A stretch of 64,000 bases of DNA. It comes from Salvator merianae. Its lineage: Eukaryota > Chordata > Lepidosauria > Squamata > Teiidae. Below, piece after piece: positions 53,930 to 64,000 of this stretch. Location: assembly GCA_003586115.2 (NCBI GenBank), contig QVOM02000001.1, forward strand, positions 12,343,610 to 12,407,609. Direction: 5' to 3'. The position numbers and the translations under genes are program-made. The notes under the pieces are model-generated. The model was not told the origin of the DNA. It did not search any database and was given only the letters and a program-made list of their open reading frames with translations. The first letter of the stretch is position 1. Every line of letters starts with the position of its first letter.

Positions 53930-53960
53930 AATATATATATATATATATATATAAATATAT
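53930..53960 (+). repeat. (AT)n microsatellite
   Basis: About eleven AT units followed by AAATATATAG. Confidence 0.95.
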
Positions 53961-56900
53961 AGCCATCCAACAACACAGTTCGGGGGCCTCTCCTTCTCTC
54001 AAAGAAGTGAAGTTTTTATTTGTAATATCTGTGATACTTAGACTTGCTGTATAAGTTGCTCTGGGACCTCTGGGTAAAGAATACGTATAGGAATACAGAC
54101 GGGAAATAAATAATCCCTGACAGAAACTTGGAAAGTTTTGTTCAGCCCATCAATTAAAGTTTGTCTATGAATAGCAAAATTCCTCATAAGCAAATAGGCC
54201 GGTGTATACGGATCATAACAGACAACGCCTTACAAGCTGTTTTTATACTTTATTAAAAAATATATTAGATAATATATACAGCTGAGCTGCCATGAAATAT
54301 CAAGATTGCTACTGAGCCTCTGAAAGTGCCTGTTAAGAGCAGAGAAGCATTTACAAGTGCTGGGAAGGAACTTAAAACATGCTACGGCGATTCTTAACTG
54401 GGGGTAGAAGGGTGGTGAGGCACAAGTGACCTTCTTGAAACAAGTAGCCATGGAATGTTCAAAGAAGTATTCTGAACAGAAGCTTGAAAAATGTGAACAG
54501 AAAAACAATCCATCCATCTGGGGAACAACAATAAACATTGCAATATACACTGGACAGAGCTAAACATTCTTCCATAAACTGCCAAACAAGCATAATTTCT
54601 ATAGACAGCAAGAATGTTGTTTGCTAAGGACTCATTAGATAAATCTTTCTGGAATGATGGGTATTAGGTCAACATTTGGTGTTCTGTTGGAAGGAGCATG
54701 TATATTCATTTGGAATGCATCACTCTCAAACTACAAAGACAGCAAATATCTCCTTCCCATATAAAGATTTGGAAGCGCAGAAGGAAGAGACAATATTTGC
54801 TTTCCATTTGGATGTCTAAAACCAGCTTTTTGTCAGGGACCCAAACCAAAAGAGACCCAGTAACCCTTGCAGTTGACCAGCAGGTCTGGGTGTATCATGT
54901 TTTGCTGGCTGCTGAGCCTGCAGTAGATGTTTTTGCCCTCAGTTTGCACCATATGGAGCCCCATCCCACTCCTGATTTCTAGTGAAAGTACACTGAGTCA
55001 AAATCTAGACATAAAGCTCTCCTCCCTTCTTTCTACGAAGTTTGCTTAACTGACTGACCTTTACAGAGCAATTTCACTTCTGCAAGCAGAAGCAGGTATG
55101 TGATGGGATAATTTGAATTTAGCAGCAGAAGATCAAAGCTCTTTGTAGAATATATTTTTTTGCTTGCAGAATAGATTAAACATTAAGAATTCGGCTGACC
55201 TTTAATGGTCCCCTCCCTTCCCCCTCCTCTTATTTCTACTATTACTGTTGCCATAGTCCTTTTTCATTGGATCAATCCAGTGTATGTTGCTTTTGACAGC
55301 CTTTGGCATAAAAGTGATATATAAACATACATATTAAGTTGGGGAGGGAGTTTACAGAACTTCTCTTCAGGTCAGTTTGCTGGCATTCCAAAACTTTTTG
55401 TGCAATATCTGAAACTCAGCTCCTTTGCATATTTTACGCCAGCTATGTCTGCTATCCTGAGGTGTGTACTGCGATCTCAGTTGCATAGTTTGCTTTTTAT
55501 GCTGGGCTGCTAGAGGATGCTCAGTTCTGTTGCATGAAAAAGGTCTTGATTAGATGGCTTTGGGATGCCTTGTAAGTCCATGATTTTTATGAATAGCTGT
55601 TTTGAGAATAAACTACTATCTGGGTGTACTTAAGATCTATTTAAATAATATCACAATTCTAAACTCTGGGTTAATAATCTGGAATAACCATTTTCATTGA
55701 TTCTAGTTCTTAAATGTACAACCACAAGTTTTAATATTTTGCATAAAGGTATTCACTAAGACAAGGTATATGAAATCACTGCCTTACAGTCTTCAACCAA
55801 TACAAATGAGCTTAAAATTGACGATTGAATCTGCAAGGAAAGTTAACTAATCTACACTTTTGAATTTGAATGCACTGTGTGAATACATAAGCCTGAAAGT
55901 TTTTGTTTAATTGTATTTGTTTGATTTGTTTGATACCTACCACCATCTAATTTTGCCTAGTGCATTGCTTCTTTCATTTATTTTGCTTAGTTTTATCCTT
56001 CTTTTACTTCATTATAGTTAGTCTTGAAATTAAATAACAAGCACAGATACAGGAAACAATAGATTCAATTGTGCCTGAAATTATAATGATTACTCAGAGA
56101 TAATTATAATGACACAGCACAAGGTTCCTCCCCCACCCCCTGATAATACATAAACATTATTTTAACAGACTTTACACTCTTTTAGGAAGGGGAGGCTGCA
56201 CAGAGATACTTTGGCTGAAACAGCATCTATTTTCTGCAGACTATAGCACCATCTCTTGAGAACCCATCAGAAGAATAGGATAAACCTTCCCAGCAGCCAC
56301 CACAGAGGTTTCAGAACCATGTAGCTTGAAGGAAGCAGAAGATGAGCAGTTTGAAAGGCTTTACTGTAGGTTGCCCTCATTGCTCTTTCAGGAGTCTCAG
56401 CTTCCAAAAAGGTTTGGTCGTCCTGCATCCTTGAATGCCTGAGCAACTGGAAATATGTTGATGTAGATACAGTTTTCCTTTTTCCTTCACAGTATTTCAG
56501 TTCAGGTTGGCCAACGTGTGTGTATGATCCACTATATTCAGCTCAGTCAATTTTTGGCTGTTTCCAGACTAGCTCCATTATGCCAGCAGCTTCCTAAAAT
56601 TGTGGTAAAACTACCAGATAGCCCTGACACCACACCGGGTCTGTGCCAGTCTATCACCCTCTTAAATTGGGAGTAAAGATAGTTCAGGAAATCCCAAACT
56701 ATCTTTGCCCCTCTGGCATGTTTTCAGCCTGACACTTTTTGAAGCTCCTCAAAAAGCACTGCATTGGAAGCAACTTTCAGAAACTTGCCATGCCCAGGAG
56801 AAAAAGCAAAGCAAAGGGGCTGGCCAGGATGAGCTCCTGGAAGCTGAAGAACTTCCGGAAAAGCCGGAAGAGTCTCTTATGGGCCACATTTGGGGGAAAT

Positions 56901-57770
56901 GCCACATCCCATGGATGCTGCCACAGGTCCACTAGTTCTAATCATGAGTGCCCAGAATCATGAGTGAGAGAATAAACCACCTGGGGATTCTCCCCCCCCC
57001 CCCAAAAGGCAGTAGAATAAATAGAAGCACATAAATGCAAATACTACACTATACCCCATTTGTAACCTTCCCAAAGGTCCCTTGTTAGTCACAAAACACA
57101 CTGTGGATTTTTCTTATGCTCCTAAGGGTGGCTAAGAAACAGAAGAATTAAATTCATCTTTCTAAAATGGAGAGGAGCATCTCAAGAAACAGAATTCTGC
57201 CCTAACATTCTGCAGCTTACCTGTACAGCTTACTGTACCTGTACAGCATCATGTTCTTCGAGATTTGGAATTAATCCCATAAAGCAACCAAAAAGGGTAT
57301 TTTGCACAAACGTGAAAACAGCAATCATTTCATAATTTATAGCATTTCCGTGGAAGGTTAAAAGTTCTATAAATATTAGTAGTGCATGTTGTATTAAAAA
57401 GGAAAGTAGAATATTCCTGACTGTTTCCCCTCAATAGGCAGCATCCGCCATACCCTCCATTCTCCAGCTGATAAATTATACCCGTGACTTCTCCTAGCCC
57501 TCTCCTCTTATTAATCCCCCACTCCTCCTTCCTGGATTCGGAGGGCATGAAGCTTGGATTACCCAGAAATGGAACAGCTGTTCTGCCGGAAATGGAGTTG
57601 CATTCCAGCCATATAAATGGGGTGGGGGGAAGGGAGAAAAGAATGGAATGCTGCTACATATTACCACCTCTCCTACACATCTCCGTTCCACCCAGAGAAA
57701 GAAGGGCGCTGTGGTGTGTGCTCTGCAGGATGGAGCACTAAATGCCCAAACAATTTCTGATTTTCTTTTT

Positions 57771-57822
57771 TTCTCTTTTTCTTTCTTTCTTTTTTTCTTT
57801 CTTTTTCTTTCTTTCTTTTTAT
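57771..57822 (+). repeat. T-rich (TTTC)n tract
   Basis: Pyrimidine-only run of about 50 bases, the reverse complement of the insertion's A-rich tail. Confidence 0.9.
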
Positions 57823-58124
57823 TGATATATAAAATTACACTTAATAACTCATGATTCGACAATTAACATTTTAAACTACTGACTTCCTACTTCCCAGATT
57901 TCTTCTGTTTTTCATACCCCCCAACCACACAGTTCTTATCTTCTGCCAATAGTCTTCTTTTCTCTTCATTCTCTCCGTCCAGCAAACACCAATCCATTTT
58001 CCAGGTCCGCTTTCCAGATCTTGCAAAAGTTCAATAGAGGGTTTCCAGTTTTCATAAAAATCTATCCACTGCCTTATTTTTCTGTAAATTATTATATTTA
58101 TCCAATCTCCGCAAGCTCTCAGAA
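57771..58124 (-). mobile_element. 5'-truncated L1-like retrotransposon insertion with 14-bp target duplication
   Basis: Flanked by CTGATTTTCTTTTT at 57757-57770 and again at 58125-58138, exact. The plus-strand left end is a TTTC/T-rich tract, i.e. an A-rich tail for a minus-strand element. Minus-strand translation gives RKIRQWIDFYENWKPSIELL, then WTERMKRKEDYWQKIRTVW, which fits the tail of an L1 ORF2 but is too short to classify firmly. Confidence 0.8.
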
Positions 58125-58959
58125 CTGATTTTCTTTTTCTTAAAGGAGCGTGGAGGCACAGCAAACCCAGCTGCAAGTACAAAGAACCCCAGCCAGTTTC
58201 TAAGCGACTTTGACCTAAACGACAGGCACAGAAAGAATATGAGCTTTGAAATACTGTGAGATGATTCTAAGTCATGTACTACAGATCTTTCCATATCTTC
58301 CAGATGAAGACAGAGGCATGATAGCAACTTAACACCCCATTTCTTGCTCAAGGACCACGCTGCAAGATGATCTGTTCTCCACTAGTAACATTTTGTTGAA
58401 GAACCTACTCTTCCGTGGTTGGAGAAAAGTCAGAGGTCGTCAGCTTGCTTCTGATGGCTTCCCCTGACCTTGACAAAATGTCTGAACTCCTCCCTGTATT
58501 CATTACCTGAGGAAAGAAGTGCACACACACGTGTGGATGGTTGGCCAAAGCAAGCCCTCGATATTGCAGATGTAACAATGGCTCTCCAGCAACTTGGAGT
58601 CCTTTGCTGTACTGCAGTTGTATTTATTAAGTCTATAGCAGCCAGTCCTCAGTTGACTGACTGACTTTGTTTCCGTATAGGCAGTCAGTAGGGATTAGAA
58701 TTATGGGGCTGAGATGAGAACTTCCTATCCTGTTGCACAAGATGTTGCCAGTGGCAACAAGCTCGTTATTGTTATTTACTGTGTTCTTGTTTGCGCCAAT
58801 AGGTCCTCAGTCTGCTCCAGCAACCAGTCTGGACAGCTGAAAATTAGGCCGGCTGTTGTCCATCACTACCTCATTGGCTCTGTCACTACTGTCCATGACT
58901 ATTCCTAGGTGACGAAAGAACACAACATTTGGAGCTTTGTGTATTAAGGAGAAGAAGCA

Positions 58960-59005
58960 AAAAATAAAATAAAATAAAATAAAATAAAATAAAATAAAAT
59001 AAAAT
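58960..59005 (+). repeat. (AAAAT)n microsatellite, about nine units
   Basis: Uninterrupted pentamer repeat. Seen directly. Confidence 0.95.
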
Positions 59006-59577
59006 ACACAAAAGCAGGGGGGCAGAGAAAATAACAAGGCATTTTTTTCTCTGTAGAAATGAGGGTCATCAAATCAAACCAAATGTTGAAAGATAGAGGA
59101 CAGGAAGTACTTCATGCCCCATATTGTTAAACTATAAAATTCACCAGACAATTTAGGAACCTTCCAGAAAATGAGCTGAAATGCCAACTCTTTTGGAGAA
59201 GCCAGACCTGTTTCAGCCTCTCAGGAGACCACCAGATTGGCCGGCTTCGCAGCAGTGCTTTGCAGCATTCTGCATTTGGAGGGTTCCCTTTATGATCGTA
59301 AATTTGGCTGTTCAAGTCGCTACTCTGTAGGAATGGGCCACCAAATCGACAGCCTGGGACAAGGCATGCCAGCTTTCTGGGTAAGTGGAGGAAGTCCTGC
59401 AATTTAAGTCATCATAATGGAGACACGGACCAGCACTGCCACGTGATAGCCTATCAATTTCTTTGTCACATCTGGCAGCAGCCTCAGTGATGGCTACCAA
59501 CAAAGATGGGAGAAAATCAAGGGTTTAGACAAGATCTTCGAGGGCAGGGCTACGAATAAATATTAATCAGACTGTCA

Positions 59578-59760
59578 CTATCTGTGTGGGAGATGATATG
59601 CCTCTGAAGCCCAGTTGCTGGGTTATACCATGCAGGATCGAAGACTTGTCTTCATGGATTGCTTTGAGTTCCTCACTGACATCCAGTTGGTCTTAGCGAG
59701 CAGCTGAATGCTGCACCAAATTGGGCTTTAGTCTGATCCCACAGGGCCCGTTTTCTGTCC
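59578..59760 (+). mobile_element. CR1-like LINE 3' end, plus strand, degraded
   Basis: Contains GAAGCCCAGTTGCTGGGTTA and ends CACCAAATTGGGCTTTAGTC plus TGATCCCACAGGGC, the inverse of the 3' end seen at 37289 (GGATCAGGCCACGGCCCATC). Confidence 0.55.
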
Positions 59761-60489
59761 TGTTGACCTGTTCAGAATAGAACTCAGCAGCTGCTCATGT
59801 ATGAAATGGAAAGCCATGCGCTGGCCAACAGTGTAGCACTCATGTGGACCATTTACATGCATGTGTGTTAGAGTAGACCCAGCTTTTCTTCTGGAGACCT
59901 GGGACGAAACTGAACTATGGCCAGTATAGCAAAGTTATACGTTCCAAAGAAAGAAAAAGAGGGTCACTGTTTTTGTTTTCTTTTTAAAAAGGAAGCTTAA
60001 CACATTTTTATTGCCTCTTTCCTCAGAATCTGAAGCAGTTTATGAACAAAGCAGAACACACCGTTGAACCCAGCCCACTTGATCAAGTAGTGATACATTA
60101 CAGGGCTTAGCTAGGTCTCTGGAAGGACATCCCTGAAGACCTTGGAGTTTTGTAATCCTTGTGTTTGCAGTGCTCAGATTGCTAATCAGGATTGCAGGAC
60201 GGGGAGGGAAACAGAGTGTTCCTGATCACTAGTTGATCAGGAAAGCACCAGCAGGGGCAAATGGATTAAACTTCTCTGCTTCACAGTCACTCTGCTTCAT
60301 CTAGATCAAGTTCCCTACACAAGCAATCCATGCAAAGCAACTATAGCAAAACATTGCCTAACCCACCATGATACTGTGCAGCCCCAACCATGAATGATGG
60401 GATCTTTAGTTTAAAACGTTTGGAGGGCTTCAGTTGAGCAGCACTGCTTTGGATAAGTAAGTTGGCTTGCAGTCTTTTGTCAGTTCTTA

Positions 60490-61030
60490 GGACCTTTCTG
60501 CTCTTACCTGAGGAAGTCTGGAAAAGTAGGTCTCTGAAGCAAAGCAATTCATCCCAAGGCTTGGATGGATTGCTCTGGGCTGGAACAGCAATGTCTGCAT
60601 GGCAACAGCTGTTCCAGCCTAGTCCCCATGCCAGCACCGAAGCTCATAGGAGCTTCAGAGCCAGCCTCAGTCCATGAGTTCCAACAGCCAGGAATGAAAG
60701 TTCCTGGCCTCAGAGTCCCTGACGGACCCATTTTGGTGGTTAAATAAGACATGCCACCAAAATGGGTCCCACTGTAAACTGGAACATAGAGGCATGCCCC
60801 TTCTGCATGCCTCCATGATCCAAATTAGGCCCACTAGTATGCCGATAGGATTGATAAATCAGATCTACTGGTAACTCAGATCAGGAGCTTCCTGATTTAG
60901 ATCACTTTATGGCCTGTGCGGATGGAGTGTACTAGCCAGGGGGCAGGACCTCTCTAATCTGCTGCACCAGTGTGTGGAAGGGAGGCCTTTGCTGGCACAG
61001 TAATGTCTCAGAGTAACTCACACTTTAAGC
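60490..61030. repeat. Family B DNA element
   Basis: Starts GGACCTTTCTGCTCTTACC. Contains GAAGCTCATAGGAGCTTCAG, GGACCCATTTTGGTGG and CATGCCTCCATGATCC. Right end near 61030, approximate. Confidence 0.75.
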
Positions 61031-61573
61031 AGGTTGCCATCCCTGTGCACAGAAATCTCAAAATGATAGCAAGAAAAATGAAACTAAAACAATGAATAAA
61101 GTGGTTTAAAATAAAAACCAAGCTTTGTTTTTTAAAAAGAGGTGCAAGAAATCAGTCAAAAAAAATCATTTCCACAGGAGCAGGATTTAGAAAACAGGAA
61201 CATTTGAAACATCCTTTGCTGAGCTTTGGCAATTTATCGCCTAGACTCAAAATGTCTGCACAAATCTTTCTCAGCAGTCTCACGAGCAAACTGAGATTAT
61301 ATCAAGATGTTATCTTTGAAAATTCCAGAGATAACGTCTTGAGGACGTGAGGTAAATGTGTGCTTCGTGTGACCTTCCTAGCGTGAGTGAGCAAAATCAC
61401 ACTGGACCATTGCCTGTAGGACTCTAGGCAGGCTGAGTACTTGGCCCTTCAGGGAAAAAAAAACTTCATGTGGAAAATGAGATGAAAAGAGGTTCCTCGA
61501 AGCAAGAAATTTGCTCGGCATGAAGAAACATAGAGTCATGTGGATTCCAGCATATGGTGTGAAAATGCACCTT

Positions 61574-61715
61574 CTATTGTTGTTGGGTACCATGAAATTG
61601 ACCCAACTCTTGTTTGGTTCACCATTCCCTACTTCTGAGGAGAGGCTGGGGATCAAACTCAAGACCCTGTGCTTTCCAGGCAAAGAGCTCCGCTACTGAG
61701 CTACCGCCACTGCTA
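61574..61715 (-). mobile_element. tRNA-derived SINE with Bov-B-like tail, internally deleted
   Basis: On the minus strand: GTAGCTCAGTAGCGGAGCTC (A box), GAGTTTGATCCCCAGCC (B box) and a GGTACCCAACAACAA tail. The central AACCACTTCT segment is missing. Confidence 0.75.
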
Positions 61716-63021
61716 CCCCGAAATCCAGCCAGTTGCCAGTCTCTCTGCAGCCACAATGTAGAAACATGCATTTTGCAGGTTCATAATAAGAAGATCTTTC
61801 TTGAAGCTGCAAAACTTGTAAGATGAAGACAGCAGCCTTAGCAGGCTAACTGTCAGATTCAGGAACCGGTGCGCTACTTGAAAGCAAGGCAGCCCTGCGA
61901 AGAAAAAAGGCTTCTTGGGACATGTAGTTCTTCTCTTACAAGGAATGAAGGAGAGAGTGAAAGATGCTCTGTTTGAAAGTGTGTATACATAAGCCCAGCT
62001 GAATGGGCCATTCACATGGGGCCCAGCATGGCAGCCCTGTCTATAAATAGCCATGAATTGCAGGCTTTGTTGCAGGAGTTCTTGCTGCAAAAACAAGTTA
62101 TCTGTTTAAAAGGGCAAAAAGCAGGAGCCACTGGCCCTGGTGAGAGGCCAAGGGGGGCAGAAGCCCTGCTAGAGAAGTCCAGTGGAAAGAGACATGCCTT
62201 CTCTTTGCTGGACTAGAGAAACACGCCTAGCTCATAGAGCTGGGCATTAAGATCCTGGCTCTTAACAGAATGATCTGAAAGTCACAAGACTGTAGTTCAG
62301 CAGGCATTACTGTCAGGGGTTGTACTTCTCTCTCTTAATCCAGTCACTGAGCAGGCAGGCACAGCTCAATCTCCTTGCCTTACCCATGCATCTCAAACAC
62401 TGATTCTCTCTGGCTGATGATCAGCAATCCTGTTTAAAACACGTTTTTTCCCCCCCTTCAGCTCTTAGCATTGTTAGATGAGTTCCGAACAGGGAAAAGT
62501 AAGTAGGGGGAATTTTCAGGGAAGTCCTCACTGACATGGAAGGGGTTCCGCAGCCTTGCTCCTTTCAATGTACTTTCCCCTACAAATGCCTGCTTGCTCC
62601 TATATTTGTATTCTCTCAGCAAGTTAAGATGTGAGAATCTCTTAAGAAACCCTAACTGCATCACCTTCACGTTGAAGAAACTCAAGATCCAAGCAGAAGA
62701 TCCTCTGACCTTCCTTGCCTCATCCCAAACAGGAATAGGTTCTCTCCAACTCACCTGAACAACACGAGCAAAGGACTCCCTTGCCCTCTATTTCCTCCAC
62801 TTGGACAGCAACAGAAGCTCTGCTGAAATTCTTTCCTTTAAGATCAAACTGTCCAATCTTCTCTTGTTATTTGTATGGTTGGAATTCAGCCTTAAAGGAC
62901 CTCTTGCTAGGGTGCTGATTCACAGAAAAGAAGGCTTCCGTGTCCATAGATCATGGATGGTATTTGAGGTCTGAAATGAATTGGACACCCACTCCTCCAT
63001 TTCCCATCTTTACCCCCTTTT

Positions 63022-63408
63022 CACACTTACTTGTGCTGTGTGGGTATAGGGTGGGCCTCCCTGTAACGGGACATGCAATCCATCCCAAGCTGGGACAGAT
63101 TGCTCCTAGCATGGAACGAGGTTGTCCACATCGGGATGGTCTGTCCCATGCCATCCCATGAGCTGGCTCCGAAGCTGGAGTCATCCTCCATGGTCTGAGA
63201 TGGCATCCCCTAGCAGACCTCAACATCAAGGTCTACCAGTAAGCTGGACAAAGACATCATTTGGGGCTCCCCAGTCCAGTCTAAGCTCTGTCCTGTGCAG
63301 ATGGATCATCCTAGAAGGGGGTGGGGCCTCCCTTATCCTGCACCAGCATGCAGAAGGGAGGCCTGCAGACCCCTTCTTGTTCCTGATTTATGGTGAGTGC
63401 GGAAAGGT
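63022..63408. repeat. Family B DNA element, short copy
   Basis: Starts TTCACACTTACTTGTGCTG and ends TATGGTGAGTGCGGAAAGG. Contains the palindrome CAGACCTCAACATCAAGGTC and CAGCATGCAGAAGGGAGGCC. Confidence 0.75.
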
Positions 63409-63477
63409 GCTTACTGTATTTGAACTTCTCTGCTCTTCATAAGGGCAAGCACGTTCTGAAACACTTTAAGAGCTGCA

Positions 63478-63700
63478 CATTTTTATTTATTCTACCCACC
63501 ATCTCTTTTGGTTCTTTCATTAAGGCCCTCATGATGGCAAACACAGTTGTCCATCCCTCACCCCCCATTTTATCTTCACAGTGGCCTTGTGAGAAATACT
63601 CCCCTATGGTTATCTAACCAGCTTCAAGGCAGGGAGAAGCAAAGAACCAAAGTCTTCCTGTTCCTTGACAGATAAGCTAAAACAAAGTTTACCAAACTAA
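63478..63700 (-). mobile_element. tRNA-derived SINE body, minus strand, diverged
   Basis: Plus strand reads TTTTTATTTATTCTACCCAC, then CATTTTATCTTCACAGTGGC and CTTGTGAGAAATACTCC, the reverse of the squamate SINE 3' body. The tRNA head is not clear. Confidence 0.5.
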
Positions 63701-64000
63701 TGTTTTACACTACAGATCCATTTGTTCAGCCAGGACTGGGGGCACCAGGCTGACAAATACTGCTCTAACTCCTGCTGCATACTCACTAGCAGCAGCAGCC
63801 GGCGACTTTAAGCCTTGATGATTGCACCCCGCACGAAGTGTGCCATGGTCATTCACAAGGCCTGCCTCGGCAGGTCATGAACACCAAGGCTGAAAGCCAC
63901 TGGTCACTGCTGCTCGCTAGCCTCCCTTCCTTCCCAGCTCAGTTATATTTTCCTTCTAGTCACAGCCATGCATATGACAGGCTTGCTGTTACAGGAAACA

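Larger units (their letters stand above)
52355..64000. other. Upstream of the first recognised TNS2 exon: intron 1 or 5' flank
   Basis: No exon, CpG island or promoter could be assigned. Recognised: SINEs (53332, 61574, 63478), an AT repeat (53930), an L1-like insertion (57771), an AAAAT repeat (58960), a CR1-like end (59578) and family B (60490, 63022). Nothing recognised in 52355-53300, 53965-57750 (except 56990 poly-C), 58140-58950 or 61720-63000. Confidence 0.55.

Noticed and set aside
62751..62830. Possible first TNS2 exon on the minus strand ending GTTGTTCAG before GTGAGT
   Set aside because: The donor is good, but in the frame needed to join the C1 exon a stop occurs 11 codons upstream and no Met lies between. 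It could at most be untranslated.
1..64000. CRISPR array, operon, phage or bacterial mobile island
   Set aside because: All recurring repeats are dispersed transposon copies, not regularly spaced units. The spliced gene and LINE/SINE content are those of a vertebrate nuclear genome.

Overview
This window is vertebrate nuclear DNA, most likely from a squamate reptile (probably a lizard). The repeat content points that way: a nearly complete but decayed Bov-B/RTE LINE, tRNA-derived SINEs with Bov-B-like tails, L1 fragments, CR1/L2-type LINE 3' ends, and many short palindromic DNA-transposon copies. There are no bacterial-style operons, no CRISPR array, no rRNA and no intact tRNA gene. The only gene I can support is one protein-coding gene on the minus strand.

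That gene is TNS2 (tensin-2, also called C1-TEN or TENC1). Sixteen consecutive coding exons run from 52354 down to 1293. All have AG acceptors and GT donors, and all phases match, giving 1336 coding bases that read as 445 codons plus one base without a stop. In protein order they encode a C1 zinc finger (three exons, 52.4-32.3 kb), a linker (22.4 and 17.2 kb), the tensin-type PTP domain with an HCKGNKGKTG signature (16.1-11.8 kb), the PTEN-type C2 domain (10.9-4.9 kb) and the start of the post-C2 linker (1.3 kb). The first coding exon with the start codon was not found. The central linker, SH2 and PTB exons must lie beyond base 1.

The layout is lopsided. The PTP and C2 exons are packed into about 15 kb, while the introns separating the C1 and linker exons are very long (18.4, 9.9 and 5.0 kb) and full of transposons. 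Main contents: L1 (24.4-26.4 kb) followed by Bov-B (26.9-30.0 kb) in the intron 22380-32297; a Bov-B 3' fragment and a CR1-like 3' end in the intron 32337-50745; a CR1/L2-like 3' end in the intron 17255-22340; and a 5'-truncated L1-like insertion with a 14-bp target duplication at 57.8-58.1 kb.

At least six short DNA-transposon families (called A to F here) recur. Several share related ends of the type GGCCTNTTCNNCACTT. Two insertions are resolved to the base: a CpG-rich hAT-like element at 3670-4042 with a perfect 8-bp duplication, and a CpG-rich 666-bp element at 9394-10059 nested inside a family B copy with a 3-bp duplication. One family D copy holds a perfect 34-bp inverted repeat inside a longer hairpin. 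I found no novel multi-gene system. The more interesting material is in the nested and foldback elements and in the exon structure of TNS2.
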